This document shows, one piece after another, positions 46,840-57,019 of a DNA stretch of 64,000 nt. A program made the translations under genes and the position numbers. The stretch comes from Acinetobacter gerneri DSM 14967 = CIP 107464 = MTCC 9824 (lineage in GTDB: Bacteria > Pseudomonadota > Gammaproteobacteria > Pseudomonadales > Moraxellaceae): NCBI RefSeq assembly GCF_000368565.1, contig NZ_KB849537.1:64451-128450 (forward strand), in the 5' to 3' direction. Below the pieces are notes generated by a model that saw only the letters and a program-made list of their open reading frames with translations, was not told where the DNA came from and did no database searches. The number at the start of each line of letters is the position of its first letter. The stretch's first letter is position 1.

Positions 46840-47901
46840 TTAAAGCACCCCATTCCCCAACAACATCTCTAAACCGCTTAATTTCACCATATATTTCAAT
46901 CTTTCATTTTCCCATTTCAGTTGTTCTTTTAAAGTCACCACATCAGTATCTATCACCTTATACACATCTTTCACCTGCATATTTTTAGCCTTCGGCTTTT
47001 CGCTCCAGTGAAAACCATCGGTGATCTCTTCAATCTGACTTAAAAGACGCTGACTTTGTGCTTCCAAAGCCATTTTGTAAAACTTTAAATGCTCGTCACT
47101 CAAAGCTTTAGGATTTCTTCCTTGATTGGTTTCAAGCTGTAATTGTAGTTTTAACAAATAAAATAAATCCTGCTGTTCATACGCTTGATTGACTACTTGC
47201 TGCAATTCTGTTTTTTCTACCTTTTTAGCTTCATTAGGCTCACGGTCAGGATGAATCATCGCTGTGATTTTTAAATAAACTGTTTTCAATGATTGATCTA
47301 CCAACTTCTCAGCTTTTTCACGTTTTTGCTGTAAACGCTTGCGTTGATGCTCCTCTTTCTCACGTTGAAATTTTTCACTATCCCACTCATCATCATTCAA
47401 GTCATATGCAGCATTTTCAGATATTGAATTTTGGTCTTCTATTTCGCTTTCTACGATAGGATTATTTTCAAAAATAGGCTTTTTTTTCGCTTTCTTGGTC
47501 TGGTTAAGTGCATCATATTGTTGATAAAATTGTTCAATTTCTACTACTTTTTCTAATTGCGTAGTATTTAAATATTGAGATTTTTTCAATTGTTTTGCGA
47601 GCTTCATCAGCTTTGTATCAAGCAGTACTAAATCAGCTTTTGAAAATTCTTGTTGTTGTAGATGTGCCCACAATTTTTCCATTTGCTTATATAAAACCGT
47701 ATGCAAATCACGATAAATCGGCATAAGTTTTTGATGCAAATAGCTTTGTATTTCACTTTGCGCATTTTGCCAAAGTTGTAATTGTTGTTTTAGTTGTTCG
47801 ATCTGCTCTATCAGATCATTGATTTTCTTCTGTTGTACAGACAACTTAGCTTTAGGTTGTGATGTGATTTTTAAATCCGTCATTTTTGTGTCTAAAGCCA
47901 T
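46840..47901 (-). CDS. Coiled-coil protein with a C-terminal J-like domain
   Basis: This ~353-residue protein has a long charged helical N-terminal part, an acidic linker, and then a J-like segment with VYLKITAMIHPDREPNEAKK; the HPD tripeptide is at about residues 217-219. HPD is the motif by which J-proteins stimulate Hsp70, so this may be a DnaK co-chaperone with an unknown client. The following NQAYEQQDLFYLLKLQLQLE is helical. The J match is partial. ATG 47901 is preferred over TTG 47925. Confidence 0.6.
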   Translation of the reverse strand: MALDTKMTDLKITSQPKAKLSVQQKKINDLIEQIEQLKQQLQLWQNAQSEIQSYLHQKLMPIYRDLHTVLYKQMEKLWAHLQQQEFSKADLVLLDTKLMKLAKQLKKSQYLNTTQLEKVVEIEQFYQQYDALNQTKKAKKKPIFENNPIVESEIEDQNSISENAAYDLNDDEWDSEKFQREKEEHQRKRLQQKREKAEKLVDQSLKTVYLKITAMIHPDREPNEAKKVEKTELQQVVNQAYEQQDLFYLLKLQLQLETNQGRNPKALSDEHLKFYKMALEAQSQRLLSQIEEITDGFHWSEKPKAKNMQVKDVYKVIDTDVVTLKEQLKWENERLKYMVKLSGLEMLLGNGVL

Positions 47902-48337
47902 CTGAGATTTCAATTTAAAGAACAAATCTCATCATAACATTCAAAAGACTATATTTTATTTTCATTTTTAATGAGATATATAAATTGATGTCAAAAAATG
48001 ACTCTCAAAATTTAGCACAATATCATCCATTTCACCGTGTTATTTTCACTCAATTTTACACTCAAAAGTAATGATCTCACTATGTAAACTTATGTAATCA
48101 AGAAACTACATTTTCTACACATTTTTAAAAACCAACTTAAACAGAAGCATTGTTGCAAATTTGATACAATATAACCATATGAAAACATTTGTTTTTTATC
48201 TTTAGCTAGTATTTAAGTTCATTTACTTATATTTACTACGCTTCATTTTTTCTCTTTCTCTCTTTTAAATCAATCAATTTAATAGATTTCTAACAAATCT
48301 ATGCATTGGTTTTACTTATATATTTTTAGGTTAATAC
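47902..48337. other. Divergent region between the J-like gene and proP
   Basis: These 436 AT-rich bases hold both promoters. A TACAATATAAC stretch around 48165-48175 is a weak -10 candidate for proP. I see no gene or RNA. Confidence 0.45.
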
Positions 48338-49822
48338 ATGCGCGGATTCAGAAGAAAAACTAAGCCCATTGAGTTGGATGATATCAATATCATCGACCAA
48401 GAAAAAACCCGAAAGGCGATTACTGCAGCAGCACTCGGTAACGCGATCGAATGGTTCGATTTTGGTGTTTATGGCTATGTCGCTTATGTACTTGGTAAAG
48501 TATTTTTTCCAGATGCTTCACCAAGTGTACAAATGATCGCAGCTCTCGCTACATTTTCAGTGCCATTTATTTTTAGACCATTGGGTGGATTATTTTTCGG
48601 AAGATTGGGTGATAAATATGGTCGTCAAAAAGTCTTGGCGATCACCATTATTATCATGTCTTTAAGTACCTTTGGGATTGGTTTAATTCCTTCGTTCGAG
48701 ACGATTGGAATTTGGGCGCCCATTTTATTATTGATCGTTAAAGTTGCTCAGGGCTTCTCGATTGGTGGTGAATATGCAGGTGCTGCCATCTTTGTAGCCG
48801 AATATTCTCCAGACCGTAAACGTGGTTTTATGGGAAGCTGGCTCGATTTTGGTTCTATTGCTGGTTTTGTACTCGGTGCTGGTACAGTGTCTTTAATCAC
48901 CTTTTTAGTCGGCGAATCTAGCTTTGCTGATTGGGGTTGGCGTATTCCATTTTTCCTCGCACTTCCACTCGGGATCATTGGTTTATATCTACGTAATGCG
49001 CTTGATGAAACACCAGTATATCAACAGCATAGTGAAGCTCAGTCTACACAAAAGCCAAAGAAATTCAGTTTTAAAGAAATCCTTAAAAACAATAAACGTG
49101 CCCTTTTGGTCTGTATCGGCTTAGTGATTTGTACCAACGTCACTTATTATATGTTGCTGACCTATTTACCAAGTTATTTTTCACATAACTTAGGCTATTC
49201 GGAAAGTCATGGTGTGTTGATCATCATTGCAGTGATGATTGGGATGTTGTTTATACAACCTGTAATCGGTTGGCTTAGTGACAAATATGGGCGTCGTCCT
49301 TTTATTTTTATTGGCAGTATTGCACTAGTTTTATTCTCGTATCCTGCTTTCATCTTGCTTGATAGTCGTGTCACTTACCAAATCTTTTTAGGCTTGTTGG
49401 TTCTTGCACTCTCGCTCAATATGCTAGTCGGTGTGATGGCTGCTACTTTACCTGCACTGTTCCCTACTGAGATTCGTTATAGTGCACTTGCGATTGCGTT
49501 CAATTTCTCCGTCGTGATTGCAGGTTTGACCCCAACGATTACCGCTGCTTTGGTTGAAACAACGCAAAACTTGATGATGCCTGCTTATTATCTAATGGTT
49601 TGTGGTGTATTTGGCGTAATTACGGCAATTTTTCTCAAAGAAACAGCCAATAAACCTCTGGTTGGTGGTGTCCCTATGGCAACATGTGAAGCAGAAGCAG
49701 TTGAATTACTTGAGGAATATCACGATAAACTTGAAGAAAAAATCGAAAATATTGATCAAAAAATCGAGGAACTTCAGGAAAAAAGACAGAAATTGGCTGA
49801 TCAACATCCAGATATTGAATAA
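48338..49822 (+). CDS. proP: ProP-like proline/betaine transporter (MFS, MHS family)
   Basis: This 494-residue protein has twelve membrane segments, the MHS opening ALGNAIEWFDFGVYGYVA, the loop 2-3 motif GRLGDKYGRQKVL and the GEYAGAAIFVAEYSPDRKRG segment. The C-terminal tail (about residues 455-494) is a strongly charged coiled coil, as in osmosensing ProP of enteric bacteria. It probably takes up proline, betaine and similar osmolytes with protons. It has its own promoter region and terminator. Confidence 0.85.
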   Translation: MRGFRRKTKPIELDDINIIDQEKTRKAITAAALGNAIEWFDFGVYGYVAYVLGKVFFPDASPSVQMIAALATFSVPFIFRPLGGLFFGRLGDKYGRQKVLAITIIIMSLSTFGIGLIPSFETIGIWAPILLLIVKVAQGFSIGGEYAGAAIFVAEYSPDRKRGFMGSWLDFGSIAGFVLGAGTVSLITFLVGESSFADWGWRIPFFLALPLGIIGLYLRNALDETPVYQQHSEAQSTQKPKKFSFKEILKNNKRALLVCIGLVICTNVTYYMLLTYLPSYFSHNLGYSESHGVLIIIAVMIGMLFIQPVIGWLSDKYGRRPFIFIGSIALVLFSYPAFILLDSRVTYQIFLGLLVLALSLNMLVGVMAATLPALFPTEIRYSALAIAFNFSVVIAGLTPTITAALVETTQNLMMPAYYLMVCGVFGVITAIFLKETANKPLVGGVPMATCEAEAVELLEEYHDKLEEKIENIDQKIEELQEKRQKLADQHPDIE

Positions 49823-49834
49823 GCCAATTTAAAA

Positions 49835-49862
49835 AAAAGAGCAAGTGATCTTGCTCTTTTTT
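49835..49862 (+). terminator. Terminator of proP
   Basis: AAAAGAGCAAG / CTTGCTCTTTT with a 4-base loop and a T run follows the stop codon. Confidence 0.9.
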
Positions 49863-49900
49863 ATGTCAAAACGATGCTCTGCTGACTCAATGAACATAAA

Positions 49901-49936
49901 AAATAAAGGGAAATGTCTAGGCATTTCCCTTTATTT
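49901..49936 (-). terminator. Terminator of the TonB receptor gene
   Basis: A perfect 15-bp stem (AAATAAAGGGAAATG and complement) with a 6-base loop is followed by a T run on the minus strand. Confidence 0.88.
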
Positions 49937-49992
49937 ATATCTTATGAAAGACTTTTGACTTTTATTTAAGTCTCTCGTTTATCTGCTATGAC

Positions 49993-52215
49993 TTAGAATG
50001 AAGTCTTCACAGAAGCATAATAAGCGCGTCCAGGCTCATTATAGGTTTGGCTATTTGAATTACTGTCACGGAAAATTTGCTTGTCAAAAATGTTGCTGAC
50101 ACCCAAGGTAAATTTCAAATGATCATTGTGTTTATAACCAAAATTGATGCCTGAAGTGCTATAGCTTTTCAATGATTCAAGATTTAAGCCACTCGTTTCA
50201 GAATTTGATACTGCAATTTGACGTGGTTTTTGGCGACCATATTGCGTAAAGACAAAGTTAGTGTCCCATTGATCATTGATTTGATAATTGAAAATCGAGT
50301 TAATCGTATAGATTGGAATGATTGATAACTGATTGCCAGTCGTCTTATCTTTAGAATCCATCATATACGTGAAGTTGTTGGTCCAGTTGATATTATTATC
50401 AAAGTCTAAACTCACACTACCTTCGATCCCTTGAATCAAAGCTTCAGGAATATTGGTCCATTTTAGGACATTATAAACATTCGATCCGACAGTCACTTGT
50501 TCTTCAACCGTGGTACCTGCTGCAATCTTATCTTTATAATCATTTCTAAACCAAGTCAAACTTGCATTGACATTATCTTTTTGAAATTGAACACCAATTT
50601 CTTTATTGATCGACGTTTCTGGCTTAAGATCCGCATTTCCTAAAAGATAACATTTATCAAGTGTTGTACTTGCGATTGGACAACCATTTCCTTTGGTATA
50701 AAGCAAATAACCCGGTGAGTTTTGGTACATATTTGGTGCTTTATATGCTTTGGCAATACCACCTTTCAATGTGAAATAATCACCCAATTGATGCGTGATA
50801 CTCAAACCCGGACTCCAGTTATCACCAGATTTGTCATGGTCATCATAACGCAATGATAAGACTAAATCGGTACGTTCCGTCAACTTCATATTGTCTTCAA
50901 TATAGGCTGAGTAAATTTCCGATTTCATCTTTGAGCGATTGCTATTGCCATCAACAATTTGCCCACCAGTCAAGTCACTTTGAGTGGTTGAAGCTGGATC
51001 GGTAAAATCATCTTTAACCCATTCTGTACCCAGTGTTAAAACATGTGGGATGTAAAAATCAAATGGGATATTGACCTCACCACTTAAACGAAAAGTTTCA
51101 AGCTCAGAAGTTTTCTTTTCTGATGAACTCGGACGCCCTTCTGGCCCCCCTGCCAAGCCCTCAGCAACACGTTTATTTTTGGTATTGTCATACTGTGCGA
51201 TGAGTTTCGATGTACCCCAATCCCATTTACCATCATGCGTAAGTGCATAACTATTGCGGTACATGGTGTTTGTTTCTGTACCCACTAGACTATTAATCAA
51301 AGCGTTTGATCCGGGATTGGACGCATCGACATTGTTATTTTGAGCATCGCCAGTATATTCATTGCCTTGACGACCAGAAGAAATATCCGCAGTTAAACTT
51401 TGCTGATCATTAATGATCCAAGATAAGCGACCTGCGATATCTTGATTTTTAACCCCTTCTCGACCTGCGGCACGATAACCATCACTGTCTAAAGGATTGA
51501 TATCTGCTGCATCCGCATCGGTTTTATTATAATTACCGTATAAACGGAAACCTAAAACCTCAGGAATAATTGGACCACTTAAATCAAATCCGACACGACG
51601 CGAAGCCCCTTCTTTTGAGTCTTCTGGTTGATTTGCAAAAACTTCAAGTGAACCATGCAATTCATCGGTGACTTTTTTGGTCACAATATTGACCACACCA
51701 CCCATTGCACCATTACCATAACGTGCCGCCGCTGGACCACGAATGACTTCAATCGATTCAATTGCATCCGCAGGGACCCAGTTGCTGTCACCACGGGTAT
51801 CACGCTCACCACGCCAACCATAACGTACCGAATTTCGAGAGCTTACTGGTTTTCCATCGACCAAAATCAAAGTATTTTCTGGTCCCATCCCACGAATATC
51901 AATCTGACGATTGTTGCCACGAGCGCCTGAGGTTCCATTTCCAGTCAAGTTTACCCCCGGCATACGGCGCACGTATTCGGAAATATCATTCACAACAGGA
52001 AGCTTGTCTAAATCTTCTTGGCTAATCGTCGAAACGCCTAATGATTGCTTAAGCTGATCTTCTGCAGTGACAACAATTTTGTTTAATGTGACAAGTTCAG
52101 ATTCTGATTCACTTTGTGAGTTTTCAGCCGAAACACTGTCATCTGCATACGCAGTACTCATTAATAGTGACAATATCGAAACAGAAAGCGCTGACTTTAC
52201 AAGGCGGTACGTCAT
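49993..52215 (-). CDS. TonB-dependent catecholate-siderophore receptor (FepA/PirA type)
   Basis: This 740-residue outer-membrane receptor imports iron siderophores using TonB energy. It has a signal peptide (ending TAYA), a TonB-box region (KIVVTAEDQ), a plug with VVNDISEYVRRMPGVNLTG and RQIDIRGMGPENTLILVDGKPV, GPAAARYGNGAMGGVVNIVTK, a 22-strand barrel, and the ending PGRAYYASVKTSF. The plug and loops resemble FepA/PirA/BfnH catecholate receptors. A Fur-type palindrome lies upstream, so it should be iron-repressed. ATG 52215 follows GGGA; the upstream TTG is unlikely. Confidence 0.93.
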   Translation of the reverse strand: MTYRLVKSALSVSILSLLMSTAYADDSVSAENSQSESESELVTLNKIVVTAEDQLKQSLGVSTISQEDLDKLPVVNDISEYVRRMPGVNLTGNGTSGARGNNRQIDIRGMGPENTLILVDGKPVSSRNSVRYGWRGERDTRGDSNWVPADAIESIEVIRGPAAARYGNGAMGGVVNIVTKKVTDELHGSLEVFANQPEDSKEGASRRVGFDLSGPIIPEVLGFRLYGNYNKTDADAADINPLDSDGYRAAGREGVKNQDIAGRLSWIINDQQSLTADISSGRQGNEYTGDAQNNNVDASNPGSNALINSLVGTETNTMYRNSYALTHDGKWDWGTSKLIAQYDNTKNKRVAEGLAGGPEGRPSSSEKKTSELETFRLSGEVNIPFDFYIPHVLTLGTEWVKDDFTDPASTTQSDLTGGQIVDGNSNRSKMKSEIYSAYIEDNMKLTERTDLVLSLRYDDHDKSGDNWSPGLSITHQLGDYFTLKGGIAKAYKAPNMYQNSPGYLLYTKGNGCPIASTTLDKCYLLGNADLKPETSINKEIGVQFQKDNVNASLTWFRNDYKDKIAAGTTVEEQVTVGSNVYNVLKWTNIPEALIQGIEGSVSLDFDNNINWTNNFTYMMDSKDKTTGNQLSIIPIYTINSIFNYQINDQWDTNFVFTQYGRQKPRQIAVSNSETSGLNLESLKSYSTSGINFGYKHNDHLKFTLGVSNIFDKQIFRDSNSNSQTYNEPGRAYYASVKTSF

Positions 52216-52300
52216 AAATTTTCCCAAACTTAAAATAAACTTAAAGCAAACTTAAAAATTTCAAAACTTACGCATTGTAACAAATATAAATACAAATACA

Positions 52301-52331
52301 ATGAATAATGATAATTATTATCATTATTCAT
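52301..52331. promoter_or_regulatory. Fur box (31-bp palindrome) upstream of the TonB receptor
   Basis: ATGAATAATGATAA and its exact complement flank a 3-base centre, giving a 31-base palindrome with the GATAAT..ATTATC core of Fur sites. It lies 86 bases before the receptor start. Iron-bound Fur would block transcription here. Confidence 0.85.
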
Positions 52332-52342
52332 TCGAAATAAAA

Positions 52343-52370
52343 AAAAGACCTCCATTTTGAAAGTCTTTTT
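52343..52370 (-). terminator. Terminator of nfuA
   Basis: On the minus strand AAAAAGAC and GTCTTTTT form a stem followed by a long T run, 73 bases past the nfuA stop. Confidence 0.75.
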
Positions 52371-52442
52371 AAAAAGTTAAATCTGAGTTTTTTAGGATCG
52401 CTTTACATCTGATATTTTCAGTCTACAACCTGAAAATTTTGA

Positions 52443-53081
52443 TTATTTAAAATAAGCACCTTCTGCTTGGCTATGGTCAGTTTGGTCAACTACACGCGCC
52501 AATTCAGGAATATGTTCTCTCAATGTTGTTTCGACACCTTGTTTCAAGGTCACATCAATCGCTGAACAACCCTGACAACCGCCACCAAATTTGAGTACAG
52601 CAGTTAAACCATGTTCTTCATCATTAACCACTTCAACCAATGAACAATTACCACCATGCCCTGCTAAACCAGGATTAATTTCTGCTTGAAGAACATAGAT
52701 AATGCGCTCTTCGATAGAAGCATCAGGACCTACACGTGGCACTTTTGAATTTGGTGCACGGAAAGTTAATTGGCCGCCAAAACGATCTTTGTTGTAATCA
52801 ATAACAGCATCTTTTAAATATGGAACAGATGGTGCATCAATAAATGCAGGAAAATCAGCATAATCTTGTTTGTAATCTGTAGGGACAACTTCTTCAGGCG
52901 CGCTATATGCCATACAACATTCAGCACGTGGTGTACCCGCATTTTCAACAAAAACACGAACGCCAATTCCCGGAGTATTTTGTTTATCTAAAAGATCTTT
53001 TAAATACTCTTGTGCAGATGGTGTAATCAATAAGTTTGGAATTTCTTCTGCAACTGCAGTGTTGGTGTTCTCAGTCGACAT
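52443..53081 (-). CDS. nfuA: Fe-S biogenesis protein NfuA
   Basis: NfuA carries [4Fe-4S] clusters to client proteins, mainly in stress. The 212-residue protein has the degenerate A-type domain (about 15-110, with RVFVENAGTPRAECCMAYS) and the Nfu domain with GGGCQGCSAIDVTLK (CxxC at 169 and 172), needed for cluster binding. Full length. Confidence 0.95.
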   Translation of the reverse strand: MSTENTNTAVAEEIPNLLITPSAQEYLKDLLDKQNTPGIGVRVFVENAGTPRAECCMAYSAPEEVVPTDYKQDYADFPAFIDAPSVPYLKDAVIDYNKDRFGGQLTFRAPNSKVPRVGPDASIEERIIYVLQAEINPGLAGHGGNCSLVEVVNDEEHGLTAVLKFGGGCQGCSAIDVTLKQGVETTLREHIPELARVVDQTDHSQAEGAYFK

Positions 53082-53239
53082 AACTATTTCCTCAAGCTGA
53101 AGCTGTTATTTTAACTGAAGATGCGGTGTTTTTTTTAAAAATCAACCAAAATAGTCAGAATTAATAAAAAACTTCAATAAATTCTTTCGATTAATGGCAA
53201 AATTGGTGTTAAATTGATCTTTTACACATTTGTTTGCCT

Positions 53240-53863
53240 ATGTTGAACTTACCATTTAACCATACTGTGACACTGATTATTATTACTTTGATTGTGTCCT
53301 TCATGGCATTTTCCAATCAAAAAATAATGAATCGTTTGATCTTTTGGCCGCCTGCGATGAAAAATGGTCAATATGATCGTTTTATTACTCATGGTTTTGT
53401 GCATGCCGATGGTACACATTTGTTTTTTAATATGTTTACCTTATTTTTCTTTGGTAGCGTGATTGAAAAATTTTATCGTCACTTTTTCTATGATCTTGGT
53501 TTTGTACTGTTTTATCTAGGCGCATTGATCGTTGCGATTTTACCGAGCTATCTAAAAAACAAAGATAATCCAAACTGGGCAAGTCTCGGTGCTTCAGGTG
53601 CAGTTTCTGCTGTGCTTTTTGCCTATATTTTATTTCAACCATGGAAATTGATCTTTGTCTTTTTCATCCCTGTACCTGCGATCGTATTCGCTGTGTTGTA
53701 TGTTGCTTATTCGATTTGGTCAGGCAAACGCATGAATGACAATATCAATCACAGTGCACATCTATGGGGTGCTGCTTATGGGGTGATTGTCACTATTTTC
53801 ATGGATAGCAATGCGTTACCTGCTTTTATTTACAACCTAACGCACCCTTATTTTCTAAACTAA
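53240..53863 (+). CDS. Rhomboid-family intramembrane serine protease
   Basis: This 207-residue protein has six membrane segments, the HADGTHLFFNMFTLFFFG segment, the catalytic serine in LGASGAVSAV and the histidine in HSAHLWGAAYG. Rhomboids cut membrane proteins inside the bilayer; the substrate is unknown. ATG 53240 is preferred over TTG 53234. A terminator follows. Confidence 0.9.
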   Translation: MLNLPFNHTVTLIIITLIVSFMAFSNQKIMNRLIFWPPAMKNGQYDRFITHGFVHADGTHLFFNMFTLFFFGSVIEKFYRHFFYDLGFVLFYLGALIVAILPSYLKNKDNPNWASLGASGAVSAVLFAYILFQPWKLIFVFFIPVPAIVFAVLYVAYSIWSGKRMNDNINHSAHLWGAAYGVIVTIFMDSNALPAFIYNLTHPYFLN

Positions 53864-53891
53864 TGCATAGCCCTCTTGGGCTTTTTGCATT
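53864..53891 (+). terminator. Terminator of the rhomboid gene
   Basis: AGCCC-TCTT-GGGCT followed by TTTT lies directly after the stop codon, within a larger ATGCA/TGCAT repeat. Confidence 0.82.
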
Positions 53892-54016
53892 TTGAGATAT
53901 GTTTATCGCAAAATATTCTCAGCATTTTTTTTCAGTTTCTTAACAGTTATTCTTAGTTCTTAAAATTTAAAGCATTATTTAGTCTTCATCTCAAGTTAAA
54001 ATTTTGAATAAAACAG

Positions 54017-55707
54017 ATGAAGACTAAACAACATTTCAAATTTCTTTTTGCGACCTTGATCAGCACTCAACTTGTCGCATGTAATGATAGTAAAGATCAG
54101 CAAACAAATGCTGCCGAAATCACAAAAGCACCCAATGTTTTGTTCATCATGGCAGATGACTTAGGCTATTCTGATTTGGGTGCTTTTGGCGGAGAAATCC
54201 ATACACCCAATCTCGATGCTTTAGCGACACAAGGACGTATATTTACTGATTATCACACTGCCCCAACGTGTTCGCCTACTCGTTCACAGCTGATCTCTGG
54301 GACAGATCACCATTTGGCAGGCATTGGGGCGATGGCAGAACTCACACCTGATAATTTCAAAGGTCAGCTGGGTTATGAGGGCTATTTAAATAATCGCTCA
54401 CTCTCGATTGCTGAAGTTTTAAAAGACAATGGTTATCACACGTATATGGCTGGAAAATGGCACTTAGGTCTGACCGCAGAAACCAACGCCGCAGCGAGAG
54501 GCTTTGAAAGATCATTTACCCTCTTACAAGGTTTAGATTTACATTTTAAACAAAATCCAAGTCAATATAATCGTGCTGCACAAGCCACTTATACCGAAGA
54601 TGGCAAAGTCATTCCGATCTCAGATTTGCCCGATGATTTTTATTCTAGTAATTATTATGCCGATAAAATCATTCACTATATCGATTCCAATCGCAATGAT
54701 GGAAAACCATTTTTTGCCTATGCTGCATTTACTGCGCCACATTGGCCGTTACAAGCTCCTGCCGAATATAGTGATCGTTATAAGGGCAAATATGATGCTG
54801 GCTATGATGTCATTCGTAATGCCCGTCTTGAACGACAAAAACAACTCGGAATCATTCCCGCCGATTTTAAAGCTGCCAATCCTGTTACAACGGCGAGTGC
54901 TCCGCAACAATACGGACATTGGAATGAACTTACAGCAGATCAAAAAGCGATTGAAGCTCGAAAAATGGAAGTCTATGCAGGCATGGTTGAAAATCTCGAT
55001 GCCAATATCGGACGGATCATTAGCTATCTAAAAGCCAACAAACTTTATGACAATACTTTAATTTTCTTCGTTTCTGATAATGGTGCTGAAGGCTTTATCC
55101 GTGGGCAATATGGGGCTTCACAAGGTTTTGATAATTCATTGAAAAATATCGGAACATCAAGCTCATATCAATTTATTGGTCCACGTTGGGCAGAAGTCAG
55201 TGAAACTCCATTCCATCTTTGGAAAGATACTGCTGGTGAAGGCGCAACATCCGTACCTGCTATCGTGAAACTACCAAATCAAAGTCAATCTGCTCCAACA
55301 TATCGTGGTTTTGCTTCGGTACTTGATGTTTTCCCAACAGTGCTTCAATTTGCAGGCATTACTGTTCCTGAAAAACAATATAATGGTCGTGAAATTAATA
55401 CGCCATCAGGTGTTTCATGGAAAAATTTACTTGAAAATAAAAACAGTAGCATCCGTGCAGAAGATTTTATCTTTGCTGACGAACTACATGCCAGCAAATA
55501 TGTAAAATCTGGAGAATGGAAAATTGCCCATCAAGGTAAAAGTAATTTGCAAATGGAACCGAACAATGGGAACTGTATAACCTCAAGAATGATCGTGGAG
55601 AAACAACAAATTTAGCCACCTTATATCCTGAAAAAGTGCAGGCTCTTGCAACACTTTATCAAAAATATGCCCAAGCCAATGGTGTTTTGGAATATCCACA
55701 ACGATGA
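54017..55707 (+). pseudogene. Arylsulfatase lipoprotein, frameshifted near its 3' end
   Basis: The product hydrolyses sulfate esters in the envelope. The lipobox is LISTQLVAC (Cys22); NVLFIMADDLGYSDLG binds calcium; CSPTR (Cys85) is the site made into formylglycine. The frame from 54017 runs to 55615, where it ends in unrelated residues. From about 55565 another frame continues with the expected sulfatase ending (EQWELYNLKNDRGETTNLA through EYPQR) to TGA 55707. One base is lost around 55555-55565, where CCGAAC could have been CCGGAAC. The true stop overlaps the next gene as ATGA. Without the fix the protein loses its last ~45 residues but keeps the active site, so it may still function; a sequencing error is also possible. 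Confidence 0.85.
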
Positions 55708-56717
55708 AAGCCCATTTCATTACTTTAAGTCTAAGTTGCATCCTAATCACAGGATGCAACAACTCCAATTCACATGAAAACCATCATAAAAATTTAGACA
55801 ACATTTCACAAAAAACGATGCCCGTACTGGCACAACTTGGCAACTTAGAAAGGTGTAATCAATATCAAGGCTTGCCTGCAAATTGGCTGAAAGACCCACA
55901 CTCAGGTATGGTTAAAATCGCAGATGGAACTGTGCAGTTGGGTTCAGAACTCGCCTATCAAGATGAGCAAAATTTTGGACAAAAACAACGACAGGTCAAA
56001 GGCTTTTGGATTGATCAAACTGAAGTGACCGTCGCTCAATTTCAAAGTTTTGTAGATGCAACCCAGTACATTACCGATGCAGAAAAGCAAAATGTTGCTG
56101 CGGTATTTAGCCCAAGTTCAACCAATGCAAAGTCATGGTGGCAACTTAAATCCGGTTATAACTGGCACATGCCAAATGGTAAATCTGGAGCAAAAGCCAA
56201 ACCAAATGAGCCTGTACGTTATGTCACACTCAATGATGCTGAACATTATGCAGTTTGGCTAGGTCGAACGATTCCAAATGAAATTGAATGGGAATATGCA
56301 GCTAAAGCAGGACAAAGTGAAGATGTTCATATGCACCATGAACCTCGAGATCAGCAACATCATCCAACTGCAAATTATTGGCAAGGTACCTTTCCACTCA
56401 AAAACACCCAAGAAGATGGCTTTGAAAATGTTGCACCCGTCGGATGCTTTCCTGCAAATGCCTTTGGACTACATGACATGATTGGCAATGTCTGGGAATG
56501 GACAAACACACCCTATCAAGGCGCGCATGATCTACATTTAGGTGACCCTTCCAAACTGAGACAGAATGAAATCAAAGCCCGCGAGTTTGTCATCAAAGGT
56601 GGATCATTTTTATGTGCCAATGAATATTGTGCTCGGTTTAGAAATAGCGCACGCTATCCTCAAGAAACCGATCTTGCAATTACACATGTCGGTTTTAGAA
56701 CGATTTTAGCTGAATAG
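55704..56717 (+). CDS. Formylglycine-generating enzyme (sulfatase-modifying factor)
   Basis: The enzyme oxidises the sulfatase active-site cysteine to formylglycine. The 337-residue protein has the FGE-sulfatase domain, with FWIDQTEVTVAQFQSFV, IPNEIEWEYAAKAG, FGLHDMIGNVWEWTNTPY and the copper-binding cysteines 304 and 309 in GGSFLCANEYCARFRNSARYP. A lipobox (LITGC) suggests it is a lipoprotein outside the cytoplasm. It overlaps the sulfatase stop by ATGA, so the two are translated together. Confidence 0.92.
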   Translation: MKAHFITLSLSCILITGCNNSNSHENHHKNLDNISQKTMPVLAQLGNLERCNQYQGLPANWLKDPHSGMVKIADGTVQLGSELAYQDEQNFGQKQRQVKGFWIDQTEVTVAQFQSFVDATQYITDAEKQNVAAVFSPSSTNAKSWWQLKSGYNWHMPNGKSGAKAKPNEPVRYVTLNDAEHYAVWLGRTIPNEIEWEYAAKAGQSEDVHMHHEPRDQQHHPTANYWQGTFPLKNTQEDGFENVAPVGCFPANAFGLHDMIGNVWEWTNTPYQGAHDLHLGDPSKLRQNEIKAREFVIKGGSFLCANEYCARFRNSARYPQETDLAITHVGFRTILAE

Positions 56718-57019
56718 AAAATCTAAGATATCTAAAGTTATACATTTAGATTTTTGTTTGAAAATATCAAATTCTTTACTCAAAGCAATTTAGTATTTCA
56801 ATCATCTTGCTGTGACGACGCTATATTGATCAAATCATTCGTATTGAACTATCACTGTGTAATCAGCCAAAACAGTTCTTATAAATACATATTCATTTCA
56901 CATAATTTTTACGACTATTTATTTTAAATTTTGGTAAGAAATGCCACCCCATCCCGCAACTCTGCATGGATAATGTATACATCTGTATATTAATCTAAAT
57001 AAGTTACGGGATATTTTGC
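56718..57019. other. Intergenic region after the FGE gene
   Basis: These 302 bases start with a weak terminator-like hairpin (56718-56755, AAAATCTAA / TTAGATTTT with a T run). The remainder is AT-rich and should carry the promoter of the next gene; I see nothing more. Confidence 0.5.
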
